The notes: generated by a model not told the origin, from the sequence alone. DNA of 64,000 bases from Rhabditophanes sp. KR3021 (GCA_963281155.1 CAUJLY010000004.1:6503586-6567585); one strand, 5' to 3'; positions 19,744 to 32,413 are shown, numbered from the stretch's first letter. A program made the numbers and translations.

Positions 19744-22535
19744 ATGGTGTTTTCGGTGAATTTATTTATCTTATTAATTGCTATTACATTAGGCACTATT
19801 CTTCCAACAACCGTAAGTAAATAAATTCTTTAGTAGAAATCATTTAATTTGTTAAGGTGAAAGATGGAGATTTGTTAAGAAATGATTATAGTGATTATAC
19901 ACGAGTTGAACATTTGAAAGAATTCAGAGTCAGGAAGAAGCGTAGTTGTTGTGCTACTTGTCCTCAACATACAAATTGTGGATGCGGTGATTGTAGTTCT
20001 TATCATCATAATCACGGCCCGCGTCATGGAGCCTGCCGCAACGAATGTAAGAGTTAATACTATTCAGAATTTATATTCTTTTAGGTATGCCCAGTTGCTT
20101 ACAAGTTTGTATCAAAGCTTATGAATCACCCTCCCAAATTGTTCAAAATAATTTTGAAATGTTGCAACCTGGCCATAGATTCTGTGCTTCAAGATGCATG
20201 TATGTTGAATTAGTCATAATATTTTAATTACTTATCGCATTTAGGCCTTCGTGTGACCAAGGCTGTCTCCAAAATATCGTCATTGAACAACCAAGCTGTG
20301 AGGAATATTGCAGACCAAGTTGCCTGCCTTCATGTACAAATAGGGTTATTGTTCAACAAAGAACCTGTCAACAAGAGTGCATGTAAGTTCAAATAGTTAG
20401 TATTACTAATATTTGTAGGCCATCTTGTAACAACCAATGTATCCAGCAATACACAGTTTCTGTTCCACAAAGGACTTGTCAACAAGAATGCATGTACGTT
20501 TCGATACGATTATCTTCATTACTTAATTCTAGGCCATCTTGTAATAATCAATGCATACAACAATACACTGTTTCGGTTCCAAGACAATGCAATGAAGTTT
20601 GCTTGCCATCCTGTCATCCAAAATGTATGGAAGCTGTCAGTTTAATGGAGGTCAGGGTTTCATCTGGTAATACTTGTTCTAGCTGTGTGTCGAATTGTAG
20701 AAATAATTGTGGCTCCAATCAAAATTGCTATTCAGGTTGTGATTCGTCATGTCAAAATCAGTGTGGCCAACAGCAATGCGCTCCAGCATGCATGTAAGTT
20801 GAGAATATATTTATTTTATAATAATTTAAAGGCCACTTTGCCAACATGAATGTGTTAATCAAGTGGTCATTCAAATTCCTGAGCCGCAAAGAACTTGTCA
20901 CTCTTCGTGCATGTAAGTGATGGATTTTATTTGTTAAATATTTATTCAAAGGCCCCAATGTTCTAATGAATGTATAAATCAGATGGTTATTCAGATTCCA
21001 GAACCACAAAGAACATGTCATTCTTCATGCATGTAAGTAAATACATATTCATTATATAATTTATATTGGTTTGAAGGCCCCAATGTCAAGAGATATGTAT
21101 CAGAAATTCGTGTCACCAGACATGTAACTCACATTGCCAAACTCAGTGTGGATCAAATCAAAACTGCTTCCAAGGATGTCGCAATTCTTGTAAATGTGAA
21201 AATAATGCACCATCTATTATTGTCGTTAATCCTCGTAGTAGTTGTCAACAGGAATGCATGTAAGATCTTATTTGATTGCGCTTGAATTTACTTTAATTTA
21301 AGGCCTTCGTGTTCGAGAGAATGTCTTCAGCAGAGTATAGTGATTGAACAACCAAGTTGTGTTGAATATTGCAGACCTAGCTGTCTACCGTCATGTACAA
21401 ATCGAGTCATTGTTCAACAGAGAACGTGTCAACAGGAGTGCATGTAAGTATCCTAATAAACTTCTTTTATTAAACTTAATTTAAGGCCTTCTTGCAACAA
21501 CCAATGTATTCAGCAATACACTGTTTCTATCCCACAAAGAACCTGTCAACAAGAATGCATGTAAGTTTAAATAGTTGGTATTCATAAATATATTCTAGGC
21601 CATCTTGCAACACACAATGTATCCAGCAATATACTATTTCTGTTCCACAACGCACCTGTCAACAGGAGTGCATGTACGTTCTTTAAATACCTTAAAGTTA
21701 TTAATAAATTACAGGCCATCTTGCAACAGTCAGTGCATTCAACAATATACCGTTGCAATTCCCCAGCCCAGACAATGTAATTTAGCATGCCAGCCATCTT
21801 GTTTAGATACCTGTGTTCAATACGTTAGCGCGCTAGAATTGAAAGTAAACCAGAACAACTGCGGAATTCCTCAATGTCCACGTTGTGAGCAAAGTTGTAT
21901 TGACAGATATCGTCCGCCAACTTGCATTGCTCAGTGCCGTCCAGCATGTGCTGCTCAATGCATTCAAGCTTACACTGGCATGAACGTAGGTAGGTAAAGG
22001 AGAGATATCAGCATGAAACAGTATCTGTATATCATTTGTACTAAATTATCTCCTGCATGTAAATCAATTTCTATATTTCAATTTTATCCTTTCAATTATA
22101 AATATTTTTAATTTATTAAACCACTTGGGAATGTCGCATGAGGGCAAAAAATCATTTTACATAAACTATTCAGAAATTCAAGAACCATTGCGAATTCCTT
22201 GTAACACCGTTCCATGTACTTGTTTGCCTGGATACAGCCAATGCGGTCCTTCGGAATGTTGTTTGATGTACAAGAATATGGCAAAAAAGTACAAAGCAAA
22301 AAAACCGGCTTCACCTATCTCACAGAATGATGAAAACGTCAATTCACGAACGCTGCCTAAAGCTTTTAAAGATCCCACTCAACGTACATCCACTTCTACT
22401 AAAGTTAAAAGAAAGAGCAATAAGACCGTTACCAAAAAATCAGCTAATAATATTAATTCTAAGAAGACCACAACTGCCATTCAGTCCTCGATTGAAGATA
22501 AAAAAGAAGATAGTGGGATCAAAGGCGAAAATTGA
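19744..22535 (+). CDS. Secreted cysteine-rich repeat protein built from symmetric phase-2 exons
   Basis: Fourteen exons: 19744-19812, 19857-20046, 20085-20199, 20245-20382, 20419-20493, 20533-20793, 20832-20912, 20952-21032, 21077-21259, 21303-21443, 21486-21560, 21599-21673, 21715-21989 and 22174-22535, totalling 2121 nt (706 aa). A signal peptide (MVFSVNLFILLIAITLGTIL) is followed by KKRSCCATC and then Cys modules of the type PSCNNQCIQQYTVSVP then QRTCQQECM. Exons 4-12 start and end in the same place (a Met codon split AT/G before Pro), have lengths divisible by three, and sit between introns of about 36-44 nt. The last exon adds PCTCLPGYSQCGPSECC and a Lys/Ser/Thr-rich tail. Dense disulphides suggest a cuticle, eggshell or extracellular matrix role, which is inference. 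The final intron (21990-22173) is the least certain: if wrong, 22131-22535 is a separate small gene. An AATAAA lies near 22723. Confidence 0.85.
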
Positions 22536-23025
22536 TACAGCGGCTGCATGAATAATTTATACTACCATCGGTCTTTATATCTTTGTATTAATTTAATTGT
22601 TCAATGGTTGGACTGTTTTTTAGCTCCTGCACTTTGCCTATTTGTCACGTTAAACTGGCTACGTCAAGTGTCTCTTGAAGTGTTGATATATTTGTGTATA
22701 AATCTAAGAATGTGTTTTTTAAATAAAGAATATTGTTTGTTATATATTGTGTTGTTTAAATGAGGGAACTAAAGCATTTTGTATCAAATTATACCAAATA
22801 CATTTATAAAATGCATTACATTAATGTTGACCAAAAGACATTTTTACCTGCGAAAAAAGCTATCAATTTTAAACTATTAGATAACACCACTTTGTCATGG
22901 ACAAAACGTTATCGCATGAAACATGAATCTTCCTATTTAATATTTTTTATCAAAACATAGGAATAAGATAAAAGTGGTAATGATAATGTAAAAGAGTACT
23001 ACTTTTCATTCCAGTTTATTGAAAC
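22536..23025. other. Intergenic; 3' end of Cys-rich gene and promoter of cathepsin gene
   Basis: Holds an AATAAA near 22723 and, at its end, a TTCCAG acceptor ten bases before the cathepsin ATG. Open frames here are not convincing. Confidence 0.55.
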
Positions 23026-25812
23026 ATGAAAGTACTTCTTTTGATTGTCTCGCTTGTTTGCTTGTCTCCGGTGACATTATTTGCATTTAAGAAAGGTTCA
23101 TGGTTTGAGGAGAAAAACTCGATCTTGGCCTCGAATGAGGATGTTAACGATGGTTTCGATATCAAACTAGTTTTAGGTGAAGCCAATCATATGAATTTTG
23201 ACTTTATGGATATGATTCCTGAACCAGCTTTTAATGATGATGAATGGAAAAATGTTGAAAAGGCTGCAACACCTTTTGATGACTTAGTTGAGTCACAAGA
23301 AAGTGATGAAAATGAAGACAGTGAGGAAAGCGACGAATCTTCAGAATATCAAAGCGGTGATACCAAAGAAGAAATCGAGGTAAGTAATAATAACGATGTT
23401 AAATAAATAAATATGTTTAGAAATTCACCAAAGAAGAGCGCAAACTAAACTACGAGGAACTCCACAAACAAACACCCGAAGGTACATACGACTTAGCCAA
23501 AGCTAACTTCAAGGGAAAGTGCTATCACAAAAATGATGAAAAAATGGGAAAGCGAACCATAATAGATGGCATGAAAAAAAAAGTAAGTGTTTATAAATCA
23601 CATATTTATTTTGAGTTAAGGCGAATATCGTTGAGACGTTTTAATCCTTCCAAAGAAGTAATACTTTTATTAGCAGTGCTTCTGTAAGCCCGTAATGTTT
23701 CAGATGCTATTATTGCTTTTCATCCTTCGGTGTTCACAAATAAGATGACGTTTTCTTTGCACCATTTCTAGTATCGGTTGTTGCTTTGCGGGGGCATTTG
23801 AGCGGCATTGAGTTTGCCCTATTAATGTTAGCACTTTTATTACTCGATGCTCTTTTATTCATAACAAGAGTTATAAGGCAAAACAAGATACAGGTGTCGT
23901 ACCATTCTAGCATTTGTGAGAACATTATCATGTTTCCTTAGCTCATTAGCAATCACTAACTATTCAATATCTGCAACACAACTATTTATCCATATTGGTT
24001 TCTTATTTTGTTTCTTCAATAAGACTTCGAAGAAATGGTGTTTAGACCGACCACTTTTGTCATCTTCATTGCTTGAGAACCCAAAATACCTAATTTGATC
24101 ATTTCCTTCTTCTTGGAGAGTGTAAAGTATTCCACTTCCTTTCTTGTCCAATATTTCACTAACAATCACTCACATCTTTTACCGGACCAGCCTAATGATG
24201 GGCGAGTATGCCTGTTTTTATCCTAATTTGCCCACACATGGTTCTGAAATATAAATTGATAAAATGGTTGATTAAGTTGAATATACGGCATATTCAGCAG
24301 CACGACATCTTAATATAGTCAAATTTGTTGCAATTAGTTGAATATCAAATGAAAATTTGGTTGGTATTAGAGTTTGCATTTGTATACATTGATTACAGTA
24401 TTTATTTAAATTAACAAATATTACTAATTCATTTTTTGAACGATTAACGTGACTTTATTCCAGAGACCATTTGAAATTCCAGGATTTGAAAAAGACTTGC
24501 CAAAGGAATTTGACTGGAGAAACAACAGTGGCATCAACTATTGCAGCCCCACTAGAAATCAACATTTACCAGTTTATTGTGGTAGTTGCTGGACATTCGG
24601 AACTTTGGGCGCTATGAACGATAGATTCAACATCTTCCGCAAAAACAGATGGCCAATGACCATGCTCTCAGCACAAGATGTAAGAAATAATTTATTTTTT
24701 TCTACCAAACAGTAGAAGACGTCGTTTTTGTTCTTTCTACTTTCCCAGTTAGACCACATAATTTTTGGTATATTATAAAGGAATGGACATGTAGACGTTT
24801 TCTACTGGTGGTAGGAAAAGAAACCACGAGTCTTTGTTAGTTACATGACACCATTTTAGGTTATTAGTTGTAATGGAAAGGGAACTTGCAAAGGAGGGGA
24901 AGTATTTGATGTCTATGAACATGGAGCCAAAAATGGTTTTGTTGAAGAAGGTTGTAATTTGTATGTTGCTGTTGACAATGTATGTGAAAATAATGCAAGA
25001 TGTAAGACATGCTGGCCAGCTAGCTGTGACCCCGTCCAAAACTATACCAAGTACTTTATTGGAGATTATGGACGTGTCAAGGGAAGAGAAAACATGATGG
25101 CTGAAATCGAAAAGAATGGACCAATTGCTTGTGGCATGAGTGCAACTCCGAAATTCGACTTTGGATATACTGGAGGAGTCTATATTGAAAAGGTTTCTGG
25201 AGAAATTAATCATGTTGTTTCCGTCAGTGGATGGGGTGTTGATAAAGTCACTGGAATTGAATATTGGAGTAAGTTTTTTGTTTCCCAAAAATGATAAATT
25301 ATTTGTAAAAGTTTACTGGGTCTTTTGAGTTCAGTTTTCTATTAAATAGACTAGAGATTATTTTATGAAAATGAAGAGTCTTTTTGAAAGAATACTTTAT
25401 TCTCAGATCATCATATCATCGTTTAGAACACAATAGTAAAGTTAATGTTACATTTAAAAAATAATATAATTTGATATTCTTAACATAACAAAAATTGACA
25501 GGTCTTTTCATGTAAAAATGCACAGAGATTCGTAGATTTCTAAATGTTCCACAAAGATAAAAAAGTCGTGTTTACAATTAATTTGTTATGTAAAACATAT
25601 TACCAGATGAATTGAAATTTTTAGAAAGAGTTTAAATAATATTTATAATTATAGTTATCCGTAATTCCTGGGGAGAAGCCTTTGGAGGAGCCGAAAAAGG
25701 ATGGTTTAAATTACCAACATCAAAATACCTTAATGGTACCGGAAATGAGTACAATCTTGGAATTGAAACTGATTGCTTCTACGCTGATCCAATCGTTGAA
25801 GGTTTAGATTAA
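23026..25812 (+). CDS. cpz: Cathepsin Z/X-type cysteine protease with long acidic pro-region
   Basis: Papain-family (C1) lysosomal or secreted carboxypeptidase. Exons 23026-23379, 23421-23582, 24464-24679, 24860-25268 and 25655-25812 give 1299 nt, 432 aa. A signal peptide (MKVLLLIVSLVCLSPVTLFA) is followed by a pro-region rich in Asp/Glu/Ser around residues 89-115. Then comes FKGKCYHK, the short cathepsin X propeptide with its conserved Cys, and DLPKEFDWRN at the mature start near 183. The catalytic Cys is about residue 214 (YCGSCWTFG), His about 362 (INHVVSVSGWG) and Asn about 384 (RNSWGE). NQHLPVY corresponds to the cathepsin X mini-loop (HIP in the human enzyme). The mature part matches family length. 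The pro-region of roughly 160 aa is far longer than the roughly 40 aa typical of cathepsin X. A TTCCAG acceptor just before ATG supports the start. It resembles C. elegans cpz genes. Confidence 0.93.
23610..24169 (-). pseudogene. Antisense coding relic inside the 23583-24463 cathepsin intron
   Basis: On the minus strand, a coding-like stretch from 24169 reads LDKKGSGILYTLQEEGND, then IRYFGFSSNEDDKSGRSKHH, to a stop, and continues in the same frame with VIANELRKHDNVLTNARMV. Further coding-like blocks lie near 23930-23730 (KCPRKATTDTRN) and 23740-23610 (KAIIASETLRAYRS) in other frames. It has several stops and no joining introns. I do not recognise the family; a zinc-finger or transposon-derived gene is possible. 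It shows the same arrangement, antisense within an intron, as seen in the S10 gene. Confidence 0.35.
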
Positions 25813-27210
25813 TATTTTTAATTAAAATTATGTTTAAAACCCAATAAATAACTGCTTTGTCCAAATTGTCAATTGTTAAGCAAGATGTAGGTAAACTAAC
25901 TTTATTTCGATATTACAAGGTTATGTACATTAATAGAATAACATAATATGAATACTCATTATGTATATTTCCTTAACACGTGTTACTATGAAATACAAAT
26001 GACTAATTTACGGATTTACGGAATTTAAGAGTTATATAGTAGGAAATGAACAGCCAATAAAATTTTTTTTGCATGAAGTATAGTTGTTTAAATTTAGCGC
26101 AAACATGAAACTTTGAAAATGTTAGAGTAATAATTGTTTTCTAACGACAATAATATTAATAGCAGAATCAAAAAATATTTTAAGTAAGGAAATAAAGTAT
26201 TTCATATGCTGGCCATGAATTATCTTTTCTTCTATTCTCCACAATACATCAAAACTTTTTCACTCCAATATTGAGAAGATAATCAGCAACATCTAAGTTT
26301 TATTCCAGGAGTTCCATTACAAATATTATGGAAAAACAGGCTTCTATACTGTGAAAAAGTGTTAATGAATAAACACAACACTAATTATTTTTCGAATATT
26401 TAAATTTGGAACATTCTTCACAACTAACCTACACCTAAATTAATAGCAAAACATAATCACTAATCTAAGCATTATTATTAAACTCTAAATCGAGATATTT
26501 TGGTAATTCAATCATTTTTTGTTTAAACAAATACATATTATATAATTTAATCATAAAAGCAATAAATTTAATCGTGAATAATAAATGTCAAAATAATCGT
26601 ACAAAAAAACGTACTTACATACTAATTTTATACGAAATTAAGTTTAGTAGGACACATCTTAAATTGTCTGAATCTGGAGGTTAATATCAAGTAGAGAAGT
26701 CATATTCAGCATAACAGTGAGTCATTGATAAGCGTAACATAATAACATAGTTACATAACATAATAAACAGGTTCATTTCGTTTTAAATTATTGCTGAATT
26801 TATCCTAAAGTATTAATTGTTACCATAAACTCTTAGAACAACAACAGAGAGTGTGAAACATTATTTTTTTAAAACTGTAAACAACAATGCGATTTTAACT
26901 GACAACGGTTCGTCTTAAATACATCGTAACTCAACATATACATAATATTAAATTAGAATATAAGAATTCAATGAGTATGCTAATTACACAACAATTATAT
27001 ATAAATTAATTTCATTTCAACCAAAATTTCGATTTTAAACAAAGTTTGATCATCACTATAATTTTATAATCTAATTTGAACATATATGCAGTAAACAACT
27101 TTTCTTCTTGTAAAATTCTGTCTAAATTTTTTATTTTTTATTGACTTCTAAAATATACTTTTTATTATTCAAATTATGAATATTATTTCGAATTTATTGC
27201 CTCGTGTTCA
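25813..27210. other. Convergent intergenic region, AT-rich
   Basis: Lies between the ends of the cathepsin gene (+) and the cyclase gene (-). AATAAA for the cathepsin transcript is near 25843. No gene, RNA or clear repeat is seen. Confidence 0.6.
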
Positions 27211-30200
27211 TTACTCTTCTACATCTGATGTATTATCATGGTCTTTGTCTGTACTTGCAGTTTCATTGACGGTATATCCCAGCAGCCAGTATGTTGTCCA
27301 ATCTAGATTCTTTTTAACTGACACTTGTCCCCTTTTTTTTGTTATAAAGGGATCTCTTCTACTTTTTATTAAATCTCTTGTCTCAACCGACATTTGTATT
27401 TGACTTGGTACGCCTGAGCTTTCCATTTTTGAGGCAATGTTGACTGTATCACCAAATATACAATATCGTGGAGCTTGAAGGCCGACGATTCCCGTTGCAA
27501 CAGGTCCACTGTGCAATCCCCATCTTGCTTTCATGACATGAGTTGGCATATGAGGCAAAGTATATTTGTCAAGAAACCCTTTCATTGCTAAAGCTATTGA
27601 AGCAATAATCTTCGCATGCATAGATCCATTTTCCTTACTCAAAACAATGTAACAATCACCTACAGTTGAAATCTTATAAGCGTCATATTTGTCAACTATT
27701 GTGTCATAGCCAGTAAACAAGTTATTCAAAAAGGTGACAATTTGGATCGGACTACTTTGAGCACAAATTTTGGTAAAGGAACAAATGTCTGTAAAAACAA
27801 GACTAGTGCTTTTAAATATCCTAGGCTCAAAAGTCTTTCCGTTTTTAAGTAATGTTGCAACTTCTGGGGGTAACATTTGGGACAATAATCTGTCTGCTCT
27901 CTCTTGGGCATCTTCTAACATTTTTGTTCTATCCTTGACAGTCCTTTCTAAATCAACGGCATATCTATCCATCATTGATATCACTGAATCAACCAAGTTT
28001 CCTTTTATTTTCAAAACAGTTTGGAAAACCTTCTTGATCTTTTTGATGTTTGGCCGCATACTTGGATCGTTGTCGAAGCATTGCTGCAAAATTGCCACGA
28101 TAGAAGGATTCGTTTCTTTCGGATTTCCTTCAATGTATGGTATCTGAGGGGTTTTAGTTTGTTTATAATATTTTCCTGACAAAACATCAATTAAACCTTC
28201 CATGTCATCTCTTTCAACTTCGAATATTCTAAGTCTATACAAGATTTCATAAAATATCATACCTACAGAGTAAGCATCTGCATATTGCATGTCAACTCGA
28301 AGTTTGGATAAATCTGGCTTATCTTTGAAACCCAACTTTAAATGTGGATAAATAGGGTTTTTTAATAACTCAGGAGCTTTATAGAGTAATTCATCTGTCA
28401 GCACTTTTTGAGAGACTTTATTCTTTTTGGTTACTTCTTCCTCTGAGCTTTCATCATCACTAGAAATAATTTTCTTTTTCTTATCATTTGATTTTTTGAG
28501 ATTGAACTTATTTTTTGGCTTCTTTTGTTCTGGTTCTTCATCATAAACTTCAGTTACAATGAAATTTGCCTTCAACCAATCTGACTCCATTTCATTAATG
28601 CAAGTATCTGTTATCTGAACAATCCAATTCGAAGTAATGTGGCAAACATGGCAACTCAAATTGCCATGAAATGAAATTGAACTTGTATTGTGTAAATAAT
28701 CAAGACCATTGCTAATATCATAAATAAAAGCCGTCTTGAAATTGAGATCCATTCTCATGTCACTGTTATGTAAATGTTCATACAGACTTCCTCTTCCACA
28801 GACAGTCCATAGTAGAATTAGTTGATCGGCGCTATTATTTAAAGCAATACCAACAAACTCATTAATATTATTGTGCATCAATTTTTTAAGGTTTCCCAAA
28901 AGCAGGGCTTCTGTCTTGTCTATTGAAATGTTTTTAAGTTGCTTAAATATTTTATACTGGCATTCTGTGTTATTAATAACAGCTTTTGGTACATAAACTT
29001 TTTCAGATGTTTTTCTTGAAAACAATGTTTGACTGTCATCACTAATAATTGACTTACGGCTTGAGGTTGCCACAGTATCATTATCAAGTTCATTCAAAAA
29101 CAATATAGTTTCATATTGAAGTTTCCAAGTCATCTGTTTGTTTTTGTTTTGATGCCAAACATACAATAACAAACTTATTAGTATTGCCAAAATAATAAGG
29201 ATAGGAACACCGGCGTAAATGTAATACATGTACGTATTCGAACACTTATCTCCTAAATAACCACATTCAGGATCTTTGACTTTTGAAACGATAAAATTGA
29301 GAAACGTTTGGTTTGTTACTGTAAATGTTAGATTGAAGCAGTCTATGTATGTACTAAAATCTTGTTCTGTCAAATTTGTGCAGCCAACAATTATTTTCGG
29401 ACGTATAAATCCTAATTCAAATGCAGTAGGTTTTGTTGAACTTTCAGGAAAAGTGATATATTTAAAAGCAGGTGATCTTGCAGCACGTGAATCCAAATCA
29501 ACATCTCCTACAATTATTTCATTAAATAAAGTTAAAAATTATATCAAATAAAGTAATATGGATGCAGGGAATTAAGAACATTATACTGTGTAAATCTACT
29601 AAGCAAATACCGGACTTTATAGAAGGTATTTGCGAAAAATGTCTTCTTCTATGAACCAATAAAGTTTTATTTTCCCCGTTGTCTTGTTGGTAGTAGTCAT
29701 ATTAGGACTCTAGACCAATGCATTTATTACTTTTTGTACTATGCATTTAATAAAATAAAGAAGTCGTTTAAATTACCGGTTGCACCAAGAAAGTCAAAAT
29801 TGGACAACAATTTCCTCATGTATATTCCATCAAAAATCAGATTTGGGTTACTTTCATTGTAAGCCAAGACAATTGCTTCAATATAAGCCTTTGTTGAATC
29901 ATAAAGCCTGCCAATCATGTGATTAGTTGTTGAACTGTTTGTGGTTCCATCATACCAATTTGTCGTAGGCAACGTGGAAATAAAAGCACTTGATATATTC
30001 GAATCTGCTTGATCGTTATTCATTATTAACGTATTGGCGTAATATTTAAAAATTTCTCCATCAAATTTAGTTTTATTGACTACCCAAGGATAACTTTCTT
30101 CTACTGATATTCCAAATTTGATACTCCACGGCAAAATTATTAAATAATCCGGACTCCTTAACCCATTATTATATAAAGCAATTAAAACATTTTTGCAAGG

Positions 30201-31152
30201 AGATATATCAATCCCCATTATACACATGATAACTCGAGAATGTTTTTTGATATCATCAAGTTGTTTTGATGCGGTGATATCAGAAGACGATGTATTTGAT
30301 GAAAACTTGATATGCAATTCATCCATATCCTTGCTTGCCAAGATTGAAGACAAAAAAGTAACTCTATTCATCGCCACACTTTGATCAGGGTCATAAATAT
30401 ATGTAATTTTGGTCCAGGAAAACTCGAAAAATAATGAAACCAAGGCGAGCGACATGGCTGACGAAGGCGTCGGAGCCAAATTAACAATACTACGATACAA
30501 TGTATCTTTGCCAATAGATTGTGAAGTTGCGGATATATAGGTATATAAGGGAACATTCCATAAGCCTGCCATTTGTGCAATATTATCTATATCAACATCA
30601 CAGCTTGGTCCAATGACGCAATCAACTCCTGTGGTGTAATATTGTTTCGCCAATTCATTGACAGCCCCTACTCCGCCACAACCAACAAGTCCGATGAAAT
30701 TTAACTTTACTGGTGGAAAGAAAGTCAGATTGGAAAGAATGTGTTTAACGGCATATGGAAAAATATTTACTGTATCCGAAAATGCTCCAACGTATGCCAC
30801 AGTTACCTAAGAATAAATTAAAATGAAGTCCAAATGAATATCTCACATTAACGATTTCTGTAACAGAAGCAATTTTGGTCCTATTAATCCTTCCGATTTG
30901 TTGATTTTTTCCGCTCAAAGTCATTGGTGGATTAACAAAGCACATGGGATTTGTTAAAGGTCTGATCGTTGTTGTTATAATCTCTCTACCGTTAGTAGAA
31001 CTGAAATCAGTAATATTATTTGGACTGCGTGTTGTGGATTCGTTGCCAGTGATATAATTTGGGCTGCTAGTTGTGGATACATTTTGGCCAGATATTAAAC
31101 GTTCTGCCAAAAAAGCAAATAATAAAAAAAGAATACAATTCATTGGAAGCAA
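27211..31152 (-). CDS. Receptor-type guanylate cyclase (gcy family)
   Basis: Membrane receptor that makes cGMP, typical of nematode sensory neurons. Three exons (31152-30847, 30806-29777, 29507-27211) total 3633 nt, 1210 aa. Order: signal peptide (MNCILFLLFAFLAERL); a Thr/Ser/Asn-rich spacer; extracellular ligand-binding domain about 100-530; membrane segment about 541-562; kinase-homology domain about 600-945 with HGNL but no HRD or DFG, so a pseudokinase, interrupted by a Lys/acidic insert near 770-810; linker coiled coil (RTVKDRTKMLEDAQERADR); cyclase domain about 1015-1189. Metal-binding Asp are present (VFTDICSF, TVGDCY), as is RYCIFGDTVN. Unusually, the guanine-selecting Glu of YKVETIGD is Ser (YKISTVGD) and the Arg of NxxSR is Lys (NIASKMESSG). 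The inter-exon introns are very short. The gene lies just downstream of the C3orf33-like gene on the same strand (222 nt gap). Confidence 0.94.
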
Positions 31153-31374
31153 CTTTAATTAATGAATATATTTATTTCGTTGCACATTTATGAAACCTAC
31201 CTACTGTTGATGTTTGGTATATAAAAATAGAGAAAGTTGATAACAACAATAATTATGTTATTACCAATAAAAAGCACATCTAGTGATGCTGAATCAAATT
31301 AATTCAAGATTAATATAAAAAAGTTTTTATTATTCATCTAAATATTTGATAGTATCAAAGATTGACCCCCATAT

Positions 31375-32413
31375 TTATTGTTGGAGCTTTTTCTTTGCAT
31401 TTCCATAACCTGAAGACACTGCACTGACACCTTCTCCAAATTTACGGTATCCTTTGGCGAGGTAGACTGAAGTTGAAGCGCAAATGTAGTAAAGTTGGCG
31501 AAGTAAATTTATTGTCAAGCAACCTGCATCTTTTAGTAGGGTGGCAAAAAGAATCTAAAAAATTTATTTAGCTAATTCAATTGTGTATAACATACTGCAA
31601 GTTTAACAATTGGAGAAGCTTTCATAATTCCGTAGGATTGAGCAGGAACAGACTTGACAGACTCAATCCATGATTCACGTTCCCATACTCCCAAACCCCT
31701 TTTATCAGCAACCTTTTCAGACATTAAAAGTTTCGTAACCAAGCGAGAATACGCTGGATTTTGTCCCAAAGCCTGGACATGGTCTTGATCAGCTGGACTT
31801 GGAATTTTAGCATAACCTCGACGAACAAAGTCTTGGTTTAAATTGGTTCTTCCTAAGATTCCTTTCTTGATAATCATATCAACATCCACACAATCTGAAT
31901 CGTTGGTCGTATTTTTGACAACTTTAAAAGTTATTGGTTTGTTGACTAAATTAAGGTCCTTTGTCAAAAATGTGAGACCTTCTTTTGTTAATTCGATCCC
32001 AGCAAGCTTTACATTTAGTGGAGTAATTGATTTAGTGGAAGTGATGAAAGGAATCCTAACTAAAGGTTGATGTTCTATTTTGATGGTTCCAAACGTGTTA
32101 ACATCCTTGACGACTCCTTTCATTTCTATCTCATTTCGAATAAAGCTTTGGGGAATTTTCTTAATATGATTGAATCGGGCAAACTGTAATAGTTGCATAT
32201 GTTAGTTGACAAACTAATTTACTTACTGTTGGAGATGTCTTGATGAATACTCCAAGTCCAATTAATCCGGCAGCGATAATTCCTCCCTGAAAAATATTTG
32301 TGTAACATAATAAAATTTGGACTTAAATTTACCCTAACCAGTAACTGCTCATAATTGACAGAAGAAGCTGTCTGAGATAAAACGATGTTCTTGCCATCTG
32401 CAGGACTACTCAT
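31375..32413 (-). CDS. C3orf33-like protein
   Basis: Exons 32413-32333, 32286-32227, 32183-31596 and 31554-31375 give 909 nt, 302 aa. An N-terminal membrane segment (GGIIAAGLIGLGVFIKTSPT, residues 28-47) is followed by an OB/SNase-like region: EMKGVVKDVNTFGTIKIEH, VKLAGIELTKEG, LNQDFVRRGYAKI and GLGVWERESW. This order matches the animal C3orf33 family (human protein about 250-290 aa), with VKLAGVEL, LNEEILRRG and GIWKE in the same positions as I recall them. The human protein has been linked to ERK/AP-1 signalling; the role here is unknown. The C-terminus has a second hydrophobic stretch and ends in a basic tail. Start chosen at the first ATG giving the membrane anchor. A single-copy housekeeping-type gene is likely. 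Confidence 0.85.

Noticed and set aside
22131..22535. Separate small gene starting at ATG 22131
   Set aside because: A TTCAG acceptor at 22173 joins the upstream Cys-rich gene in frame, and there is no poly(A) signal or splice acceptor between the two; kept as the last exon, with the alternative noted.
22548..22960. Two overlapping open frames after the Cys-rich gene
   Set aside because: Hydrophobic/AT-driven composition, overlapping the poly(A) region, with no domain or signals.
31153..31374. C3orf33-like gene and cyclase gene as an operon
   Set aside because: The 222-nt gap is not excluded for an operon, but I see no clear SL2-type trans-splice acceptor next to the cyclase start.
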